A stretch of DNA of 5,418 bases from a bacterium HR39 (GTDB lineage Bacteria; Pseudomonadota; Alphaproteobacteria; Geminicoccales; Geminicoccaceae): the NCBI GenBank assembly GCA_002898955.1, contig BEIP01000124.1, positions 1-5,418 of the forward strand, given 5' to 3'. Below, one piece after another: positions 1-4,692 of this stretch (its first letter is position 1; each line of letters begins with the position of its first letter). The notes under the pieces are model-generated. The model was given only the letters and a program-made list of their open reading frames with translations, did no database searches and was not told the DNA's origin. A program made the position numbers and the translations under genes.

Positions 1-657
1 GCGAGGGCGGTGGAGCGGGCGCTGGCCGAGCTGCGGGCGGCGGCGCAGGAGGGGCGCAACGTCATGCCGGCCTCCATCGCCTGCGCGAAGGCGGGGGTGA
101 CCACCGGCGAGTGGGCCCAGGTGCTGCGCGAGGTCTACGGCGAGTACCGCGCCCCCACCGGCCTCGCCGAGGCCCACGCGGCGCTGCCCGAGGACGTGTT
201 CGAGCCCGTGCGCCGCAGGGTGGAGGAGGCCTCGCGCATCCTGCGCCGGCGCCTCAAGATCCTCGTGGGCAAGCCCGGCCTCGACGGCCACTCCAACGGC
301 GCCGAGCAGATCGCCGTGGCGGCCCGCGACTCCAGCATGGAGGTGGTCTACGAGGGCATCCGCCTCTCGCCCGCGCGCATCGCCAACACCGCCCTCGAGG
401 AGGGCGTGCACCTCGTGGGCCTCTCCATCCTCTCGGGCTCGCACCTGCCGCTGGTGCGCGAGGTGCTGGAGCGCATGCGCGCGCTCGGCATCGGCGACGT
501 GCCGGTGGTGGTGGGCGGCATCGTGCCGCCGCAGGACGCCGAGCGCCTCAGGGCGATGGGCGTGGCGGCGGTCTACACCCCCAAGGACTATCGCATCCAC
601 GAGATCATGAGCGAGCTCGTGGACATCGTCCTCGCCGCCCACGCCCGCGCCGCCTGA
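1..657 (+). CDS. ecm: Ethylmalonyl-CoA mutase, C-terminal part (5' end outside window)
   Basis: Coenzyme B12-dependent mutase converting (2R)-ethylmalonyl-CoA to (2S)-methylsuccinyl-CoA in the cytoplasmic ethylmalonyl-CoA pathway of acetyl-CoA assimilation. The reading frame is open to the window edge, and the GTG at 10 is an internal valine, so the gene starts upstream. About 218 residues are visible. They begin with the end of the catalytic barrel (RNVMPASIACAKAGVTTGEW), followed by a linker and a cobalamin-binding domain. Numbering from that GTG, the B12 motif D-x-H-x-x-G is DGHSNG at 92-97, with His94 the expected lower axial cobalt ligand. The S-x-L motif (SIL, 139-141) and the GG motif (169-170) are also present. 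The tail GGIVPPQDAERLRAMGVAAV and the following YTPKDY resemble MeaA/Ecm rather than methylmalonyl-CoA mutase, whose tail differs. The visible part is intact. Assignment to Ecm rather than another acyl-CoA mutase rests on recalled family sequence. Confidence 0.9.
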   Translation, partial: ARAVERALAELRAAAQEGRNVMPASIACAKAGVTTGEWAQVLREVYGEYRAPTGLAEAHAALPEDVFEPVRRRVEEASRILRRRLKILVGKPGLDGHSNGAEQIAVAARDSSMEVVYEGIRLSPARIANTALEEGVHLVGLSILSGSHLPLVREVLERMRALGIGDVPVVVGGIVPPQDAERLRAMGVAAVYTPKDYRIHEIMSELVDIVLAAHARAA

Positions 658-696
658 GCCGCATCGCGGCTGCCGGCGTGGATGTGGGACACCATA

Positions 697-719
697 TCCG
701 CCGTGGAGCCCACGGCGGA
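697..719 (+). promoter_or_regulatory. Perfect 10-bp hairpin over the DUF29 gene's ribosome binding site
   Basis: The arms 697-706 (TCCGCCGTGG) and 710-719 (CCACGGCGGA) are exact reverse complements around a 3-nt loop. No T-run follows, so it is not a classical intrinsic terminator. The 3' arm contains GGCGGA (714-719), the best Shine-Dalgarno-like sequence for the GTG at 729 (9-nt spacing), so in the mRNA the site would be buried in the stem. It may limit translation of the downstream gene, or stabilise the 3' end of the ecm message. The pairing is seen directly; the role is inferred. Confidence 0.55.
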
Positions 720-728
720 CGGCATGGC

Positions 729-1211
729 GTGAGCGACGCGGACCTCGAACGTCTGTACGAGGAGGACTTCTACGCCTGGACGCGGGCGCAGGCCAAGGCG
801 CTGCGCCAGCTCGCCCGCACCCGGCCCAACGCTCCCGTCGACTGGAAACATCTCGTCGAGGAGGTGGAGGATTTGGGCCGCAGCGAGCTCCATGCGGTGC
901 GCAGCCACCTGCGCGTGCTGATCGAGCATCTGCTGAAGCTCTCGGTCTCGCGGGCGGAGGAACCCCGCCGCGGCTGGATGCTCACCGTCCAGCGCGCACG
1001 GACCGAACTGGAGGAGCGGCTGAGCCCGAGCCTGCGGCGGCGTCTCGAGCGCGATCTCGCGCAGACTTACGCCCGTGCACGCCGGGACGCGGCCTTCGCC
1101 CTGGAACTCCACGACGAGCACGAGGCGGCGGCGCGGCTGCCCGAGCGCTGTCCCTGGACCCTCGCCCAGCTCCTCGATCCCGACTTCTGGCCGGAGCGGC
1201 AGGAGGGCTGA
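729..1211 (+). CDS. DUF29 domain-containing protein
   Basis: A 160-residue soluble, mostly helical protein of the DUF29 family, whose function is unknown. Family hallmarks are the N-terminal YEEDFYAWTRAQAKALR (10-26), the W-K-H-L-V-E-E-V-E-D-L-G-R-S-E stretch (39-53), a basic amphipathic middle, and the closing CPWTLAQLLDPDFWPE (141-156). Length is normal for the family. The GTG at 729 is chosen because homology begins right after it. The ATG at 724 is out of frame, and in-frame GTGs further upstream would add a non-family segment. The ribosome binding site is weak (GGCGGA) and lies inside a hairpin. The gene starts 71 nt after ecm on the same strand and could be co-transcribed with it, but nothing links the two functionally. 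DUF29 genes are often multicopy and scattered in cyanobacteria and proteobacteria. Confidence 0.85.
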   Translation: MSDADLERLYEEDFYAWTRAQAKALRQLARTRPNAPVDWKHLVEEVEDLGRSELHAVRSHLRVLIEHLLKLSVSRAEEPRRGWMLTVQRARTELEERLSPSLRRRLERDLAQTYARARRDAAFALELHDEHEAAARLPERCPWTLAQLLDPDFWPERQEG

Positions 1212-1254
1212 GCCTTCCGGCGGGGTGCGCTCTTCCGTCGCTGGCAGGCATGCT

Positions 1255-1268
1255 TATATGCTGATATA
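1255..1268. promoter_or_regulatory. AT-rich palindrome, candidate operator/promoter of the YeeE/YedE operon
   Basis: TATAT (1255-1259) and ATATA (1264-1268) are inverted copies separated by GCTG, inside the 95-nt gap between the DUF29 gene and the first YeeE/YedE gene. This is the only AT-rich island in that gap. It lies 39 nt before the start codon, so it could be a -10 element (TATATG or GATATA) and/or the site of a dimeric repressor. YeeE/YedE genes are often controlled by ArsR-type sulfide sensors (BigR/SqrR). The site does not show the ATTC-N8-GAAT spacing I recall for SqrR, and no regulator gene is in the window. No convincing -35 box is seen. Confidence 0.4.
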
Positions 1269-1306
1269 GGTCGAACCAGCCCGATCACGGACCGGGAGGC
1301 CCCGAC

Positions 1307-1822
1307 ATGTCCGCGCAACCGCGTCCCTTCTGGCATCCGCTCGCCGCCGGCGGGCTTCTGGGCGTGGCCCTGCTGCTCACCTTCCTGATCACCGGCCACG
1401 GCCTCGGCGCGAGCGGCTTCTTCGCCCGCATGGCGGCCTGGGTGTCGGCGCAGCTCGCACCCGGCTGGGCCGCCACCAACAGCTACTTCGCTCCCTTCCT
1501 GCAGGCCGGGAACCCGCTGTCCAACTGGATCACCTGGGAGGTGATCGGCGTGGTGACCGGCGGCTTCCTGGGTGCGGTGGCCGCCGGCCGCTTCCGCCTC
1601 GGCATCGAGCGCGGGCCGAACCTCTCCACCGGCTCGCGGCTGCTCTTCGCCCTCGTGGGCGGCATCCTCGTCGGTTTCGGCGCACGGCTGGCCCAGGGCT
1701 GCACCAGCGGCGTGGGCCTGTCCGGTGCCGCCACCCTGGCGGTGGCCGGCTTCGTGTTCCTCGCCGGCTTCTTCCTCGCCGGCTTCGCGACCGCCCTCTT
1801 CACGCGGAGGCTCTGGCAATGA
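1307..1822 (+). CDS. YeeE/YedE family membrane protein, first half-transporter
   Basis: A 171-residue inner-membrane protein of the YeeE/YedE (TsuA thiosulfate-transporter-like) family, likely moving thiosulfate or another sulfur species inward. Hydrophobic segments lie at about 13-30, 76-93, 111-129 and 141-165. The family signature G-x-R-x-x-x-GCTSG-x-G-L-S-G is present (125-140), with conserved Cys132 expected to contact sulfur substrate by analogy with TsuA. Full-length TsuA-type proteins are about twice this size, and this protein with the next gene makes one full set of parts. GGGAGG at 1294-1299 sits 7 nt before the ATG. The stop overlaps the next start (ATGA), indicating translational coupling. 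An AT-rich palindrome upstream may control the pair. The family is clear; the exact substrate is not proven by sequence. Confidence 0.88.
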   Translation: MSAQPRPFWHPLAAGGLLGVALLLTFLITGHGLGASGFFARMAAWVSAQLAPGWAATNSYFAPFLQAGNPLSNWITWEVIGVVTGGFLGAVAAGRFRLGIERGPNLSTGSRLLFALVGGILVGFGARLAQGCTSGVGLSGAATLAVAGFVFLAGFFLAGFATALFTRRLWQ

Positions 1823-2478
1823 CGCTGCCGCTCTACGACAACGGGCTGCTCTCGGGCCTGTTCCTCGGCCTCCTGTTCGGCTTCGCGCTGGAGGCCGCCG
1901 GCTTCGGCAGCCCGCGGCGCCTGACCGGACAGTTCCTGCTGAGGGACTGGTCGGTGTTCAAGGTCATGTTCACGGCGGTGATCGTGGCCGCCCTCGGCCT
2001 GTGGCTGTTCCAGACCCTCGGCTGGCTGGGGCCGGGCTCCTACTTCGTGCCGGGCCTGCTGCTCTACGGCACCTTCTTCGGCGGCGTGCTGATCGGCGTG
2101 GGCTTCATGCTGGGCGGCTACTGCCCCGGCACCTCCGCCGTCGGCCTCGCCTCGGGCCGCATCGACGCGCTGGTGTTCATGATCGGCATGGTGGCCGGCT
2201 CCGCCGTCTACGCCGCCGTGTTCGACTGGATCCGGCCCTTCGCGCTCGCCACCGCCGGCCCGGGCGGCTGGACGCTGCCGCAGCTCTTCGGCGTGCCCGA
2301 CATCGTGGTCATCGCGGCGCTGGCCGTGATCGCCTTCCTCGGCTGGAAGCTGGGCACGGCGATGGAGCGCCGCCTCGGCGGACCCTACCGGGCCGAGCAG
2401 ATCCTCGAAGACGTCGACGGACTCGGGACGGGTGGCGCCCGCATGGGCGGAGCCGAACGGCTCCATCCGGCCGAGTGA
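1819..2478 (+). CDS. YeeE/YedE family membrane protein, second half-transporter
   Basis: A 219-residue integral membrane protein and partner of the preceding gene, overlapping it by 4 nt. Hydrophobic segments lie at about 10-28, 46-66, 78-98, 115-135 and 161-178. Two family-typical stretches are visible: AAGFGSPRRLTGQFLLRDWS (26-45) and the signature GVGFMLGGYCPGTSAVGLAS (93-112). Cys102 in GGYCPGTS is the second conserved cysteine of the family. About 40 residues of charged, probably cytoplasmic tail follow the last helix. GGAGG at 1806-1810 lies 8 nt before the ATG. The two products probably assemble into one sulfur-compound channel, each giving one cysteine motif to the pathway. An intrinsic terminator 17 nt after the stop closes the operon. 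Confidence 0.88.
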   Translation: MTLPLYDNGLLSGLFLGLLFGFALEAAGFGSPRRLTGQFLLRDWSVFKVMFTAVIVAALGLWLFQTLGWLGPGSYFVPGLLLYGTFFGGVLIGVGFMLGGYCPGTSAVGLASGRIDALVFMIGMVAGSAVYAAVFDWIRPFALATAGPGGWTLPQLFGVPDIVVIAALAVIAFLGWKLGTAMERRLGGPYRAEQILEDVDGLGTGGARMGGAERLHPAE

Positions 2479-2494
2479 ACGGGAAGGACGGATC

Positions 2495-2530
2495 CGGGCG
2501 CGGAAGACGGCTTCCGCGCCCGTTTCCTTC
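2495..2530 (+). terminator. Intrinsic terminator after the YeeE/YedE operon
   Basis: A perfect 12-bp GC-rich stem (2495-2506 with 2511-2522) around the loop ACGG is followed by the T-rich run TTTCCTT. It starts 17 nt after the stop of the second YeeE/YedE gene. It implies that the downstream repeat/DUF442 gene has its own promoter or depends on read-through. Confidence 0.85.
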
Positions 2531-2572
2531 GGGACTATGAGCGTCGCGAAGGGTAACGGAGGGAGATCCCGC

Positions 2573-3496
2573 ATGAACCGCAAGCGCCTGCTCCACGCCA
2601 CCGCCCTGCCCCTGGTCATGGGTCTCGTGCAGGGCGCGGACCTGCGGAGCGACGGCGGCGTACCCGCGCTGTCCTACGCGCGCCCCGCGGCGGCGCAGAT
2701 GGCCAGTCCCCGCGCACCGGGGATGACGAATCCCTGTGCGCCGGCCATGACGAACCCGTGCGCGCCCGTGAACCCCTGTGCGCCCGGCATGGCGAGCCCC
2801 TGTGCACCGGCCATGAACCCGTGCGCACCCGCGGCGGCCAATCCCTGCGCTCCCGCCATGGCCAGCCCCTGCGCACCGGCCATGATGAACCCCTGTGCCC
2901 CGGGCATGCCGGCAACCATGGGCAAGGGGCCGATGGCGCGCGGTCAGGCGGCCATGGGTCGGATGGCCGGTCCCGGACCGAAGCTGCAGCCGACCGCCTG
3001 GAACCCGTTCGACGTCACCCGAACGGACGTGAAGGAGGCGGCCTTCGGTGACGCGGTGGATGGGCGCATTCCGAACTACACGCGCGACGCCCCCTTCGTC
3101 GCCACTTCGGGCTTGGTGAAGCCGGAGGACTACGGCTACGTGGCATCGCTCGGCTTCCGCACGGTGATCAACCTGCGCACGAAGGAGGAAGGGGCGGACC
3201 GCGAAGTCGAGGCGGCGAAGGCGGCGGGACTGAACGTCGTGTGGGTCCCGGTGGCCGGGAAGGCGCCCGAGTGGAACGAGGTCGAGCAGGCGGCGGCCGC
3301 CATCGACGATCCCGCCAACTATCCGATCCTGCTGCTGTGCCATTCGGCCAACCGCGCCGGCGCCATGTGGGCGCTCTATCGCGCCTCGCGCGGCGTGCCG
3401 CCGGGCATCGCCATCCAGGAGGGCCGCGCCGCCGGCCTCAAGCCCTCGCGCGAGGCGAGGGTGCGCGAGATGCTCGGGATACCGCCGCTGCAGTGA
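2573..3496 (+). CDS. Exported Cys-Pro repeat protein with C-terminal DUF442 (Blh phosphatase/sulfurtransferase-like) domain
   Basis: A 307-residue protein with an unusual layout. Residues 1-42 look like an export signal: basic MNRKR, hydrophobic 6-19, and an A-x-A-type site near ARPAAAQ (36-42). Residues 45-112 are an array of (N/S)PCAP(A/G)M-like repeats with eight cysteines (55, 63, 69, 77, 84, 92, 100, 108), then a Met-rich stretch to about 131. Residues about 165-305 form a DUF442 domain. Its start is SGLVKPEDYGYVASLGFRTV (179-198), followed by INLR, and its active loop is C256-H-S-A-N-R261, followed by GAMWALYR and EGRAAGLK. Such domains have a cysteine-phosphatase/rhodanese-like C-x4-R loop, and members occur in Blh proteins of sulfide detoxification loci. 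GGAGGG at 2558-2563, 9 nt upstream, supports ATG 2573; an in-frame ATG at 2537 lacks a comparable site. Terminators flank the gene. A periplasmic sulfur-transfer, phosphatase or metal-binding role is inference. Confidence 0.8.
   Translation: MNRKRLLHATALPLVMGLVQGADLRSDGGVPALSYARPAAAQMASPRAPGMTNPCAPAMTNPCAPVNPCAPGMASPCAPAMNPCAPAAANPCAPAMASPCAPAMMNPCAPGMPATMGKGPMARGQAAMGRMAGPGPKLQPTAWNPFDVTRTDVKEAAFGDAVDGRIPNYTRDAPFVATSGLVKPEDYGYVASLGFRTVINLRTKEEGADREVEAAKAAGLNVVWVPVAGKAPEWNEVEQAAAAIDDPANYPILLLCHSANRAGAMWALYRASRGVPPGIAIQEGRAAGLKPSREARVREMLGIPPLQ
2705..2908 (+). repeat. Coding tandem repeat, nine units of (N/S)P(C/R)AP-(A/G/V)-(M)
   Basis: Imperfect direct repeats of 18-24 nt, built around AAYCCSTGYGCNCC, encode the Cys-Pro array of the exported DUF442 protein. 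Eight units contain Pro-Cys-Ala-Pro. The first unit (2705-2725) reads SPRAPGM, where CGC (Arg) stands in place of TGC (Cys), a single-base difference. Spacing between cysteines is 6-8 residues. Synonymous codons vary between units, so the array is not a very recent expansion. Its antisense strand is also open, but only as a by-product of repeat composition. Confidence 0.9.
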
Positions 3497-3520
3497 GCTG
3501 CACGGCCGAACCGACCCGAG

Positions 3521-3551
3521 ACGGCCCGCCCCGCGCGGGCCGTTTTCCTCT
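3521..3551 (+). terminator. Intrinsic terminator after the repeat/DUF442 gene
   Basis: A perfect 9-bp stem (3521-3529 ACGGCCCGC with 3535-3543 GCGGGCCGT) around a 5-nt loop is followed by TTTCCTCTT. It begins 24 nt after the DUF442 stop and lies exactly between two convergent genes. On the minus strand no T-run follows the stem, so it should work mainly for plus-strand transcription. Confidence 0.82.
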
Positions 3552-3764
3552 TCAGGCCCGCCGCAGCAGCGAAAGCCGCCGGCGCAGCCAGCCGACCAGC
3601 TCGCACAGCAGCGCCGGCGGGCCACTCAGCAGCACCCACACCGCCGTCGCCTCGGCCAGCGGATCGTAGCGCGAATTCGCCGGCAGGCCCGGGTGCACGA
3701 GATAGAGTAGGGCCGTCAGCAGCAGCCCCGCGATCCAGCACCAGCCCGCAGCCGAAAGGCGCAC
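3552..3764 (-). CDS. Small two-helix membrane protein, unrecognised
   Basis: A protein of about 70 residues that I do not recognise. Two hydrophobic segments are visible (about 7-24 and 38-59), joined by a short polar loop with PANSRYDPLAEA. The basic tail RRRLSLLRRA suggests both ends face the cytoplasm. Two GTG codons stand in tandem at 3767 and 3764. GGGAGG at 3777-3772 is 4 nt from the first and 7 nt from the second, so the second is preferred; using the first adds one residue. The gene lies 97 nt downstream of the TIM-barrel gene on the same strand. It may belong to that operon or have its own promoter. The good ribosome binding site, the membrane-protein composition and the lack of any competing gene support it as real. 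Confidence 0.62.
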   Translation of the reverse strand: MRLSAAGWCWIAGLLLTALLYLVHPGLPANSRYDPLAEATAVWVLLSGPPALLCELVGWLRRRLSLLRRA

Positions 3765-3795
3765 CACGCTTCCTCCCGTCCGCTCCCCGGCGGGA

Positions 3796-3816
3796 GAGGT
3801 TAACGGGAGGTGAACG
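3796..3816. repeat. Two 10-bp direct repeats, 11-bp period, upstream of the small membrane gene
   Basis: GAGGTTAACG (3796-3805) and GAGGTGAACG (3807-3816) differ at one base. On the minus strand they read CGTTCACCTC then CGTTAACCTC, placed 29-49 nt upstream of the small membrane gene. One-turn direct repeats are the usual arrangement of OmpR/PhoB-type response-regulator half-sites, so this could be an operator. The spacing is observed; the binding role is speculative. Nothing else convincing was seen in the gap 3765-3861. Confidence 0.3.
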
Positions 3817-3861
3817 CGGTGCGGGCCGATCCGGCTTCGAAGCGTCTTCCGGTGCGCGGGA

Positions 3862-4689
3862 TCAGGCGCGCAGGGCGTAGGACTCCACCAGCGTGCGCAG
3901 CCGGGTGAGCGGATCGCGCCGCGCCGCCCCTTCTCCCGGATCCACCTCGAGCTCGAAGGGGCCGTCGTACTCCACCGCCTCCAGCCGGCGGCGCAGCGTC
4001 GGGAAGTCGATCACCCCCTCGCCCGGCACGAGCCGCCGCACCCGCAGGTCCACCACGCCGCGCGGCCAGTCGGCGAACTGGACGAGCAGGATGCGCCGCC
4101 CGCCGAAGACCCCGAGCTCGGCTTCGAGATCCGGTGCCCACCACTGGTGGAAGGTGTCGAGCGCGAGACCGATCGGCGCGTCGCGGCCGAAGACGTCGCA
4201 GATGCGCCGGACATCGGCCAGCGTCACCAGCACCGAACGCTCGGCGGCATGGAGGGGATGGTGGGGCTCCAGCGCAAGGCGCACGCCGGCCGAGGCGGCA
4301 TGGTCCACCACCACCGCCAGCGCGTCCTCCACCATGTGGCGGGCGCCCTCGAGATCGCGCGAATCGGGCGGCAGGCCTCCCGCCACCAGCAGCAGGCAGC
4401 GCGCTTCCAGCGCCGCCGCCTCGTCGATGGCACGGCGGGTGTCGTCGATGCGCTGGCGACGTTCCGCTCCGTCGGGCGCGGTGAAGAAACCGCCGTAGGA
4501 GAGGCTCGTCACCTCGAGGCCGGAATCGCGCACGCGCCGGCGTACTTCGCGCAGGCCGTGGCGGGCGACGTGGTCGCGCAGCAGGCCCACCCCCGTCACG
4601 TCGAAGCGGGCGAGCAGGCCCAGCAGGTCGTCGAGGTCGAGTTCGGGGAAGGTCGAGGCGTGGACCGCGAGCCGGGCGATATCGGCCAT
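3862..4689 (-). CDS. Sugar phosphate isomerase/epimerase-like TIM-barrel protein
   Basis: A 275-residue cytoplasmic protein of the xylose-isomerase-like TIM-barrel superfamily (AP_endonuc_2 type), which includes sugar and inositol-derivative isomerases and epimerases. Likely metal-site positions are Glu141 (LALEPHHP), Asp178 and His181 (LALDTFHQWW), and Glu248 (FELEVD). The strand that usually carries a metal-binding His before an Asp (the H-x-x-D pattern) reads VQFADW here, so Gln204 replaces that His while Asp207 is kept. The later segment PGEGVIDFPTLRR (222-234) and the YDGPFELEV end (241-249) match the family well. Length is typical. GGAGG lies 8 nt before the ATG, and the stop of the upstream gene is only 3 nt away, so the two are almost certainly one operon. 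The substrate cannot be told from sequence. Confidence 0.85.
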   Translation of the reverse strand: MADIARLAVHASTFPELDLDDLLGLLARFDVTGVGLLRDHVARHGLREVRRRVRDSGLEVTSLSYGGFFTAPDGAERRQRIDDTRRAIDEAAALEARCLLLVAGGLPPDSRDLEGARHMVEDALAVVVDHAASAGVRLALEPHHPLHAAERSVLVTLADVRRICDVFGRDAPIGLALDTFHQWWAPDLEAELGVFGGRRILLVQFADWPRGVVDLRVRRLVPGEGVIDFPTLRRRLEAVEYDGPFELEVDPGEGAARRDPLTRLRTLVESYALRA

Positions 4690-4692
4690 GGC

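Noticed and set aside
111..728. Upstream extension of the DUF29 frame through ecm
   Set aside because: The extension overlaps ecm in another frame and is Arg/Gly/Ala-rich; DUF29 homology begins just after GTG 729.
2432..2572. Upstream extension of the repeat/DUF442 frame
   Set aside because: It would run through the terminator and the end of the YeeE/YedE gene; the ATG at 2573 has a strong ribosome binding site and begins a signal-like sequence.
1483..2619. Long minus-strand open frame (378 codons) opposite the YeeE/YedE genes
   Set aside because: It is antisense to two clear membrane-protein genes and reads as low-complexity, charge-rich sequence (His/Glu/Ala/Arg), typical of a GC-rich shadow frame.
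2705..2908. CRISPR-like array
   Set aside because: Repeats are protein-coding, imperfect and only 18-24 nt apart, without unique spacers of fixed length.
2674..2925. Minus-strand open frame encoding repeated AGAQG(L/F) units
   Set aside because: It is the exact antisense of the Cys-Pro repeat; its regularity comes from the repeat DNA, and the sense frame has the ribosome binding site, signal sequence and a known domain.
3834..3843. Perfect 10-bp palindrome GCTTCGAAGC after the isomerase gene
   Set aside because: Too short and without a loop or T-run to call a terminator; may be chance in a short gap.
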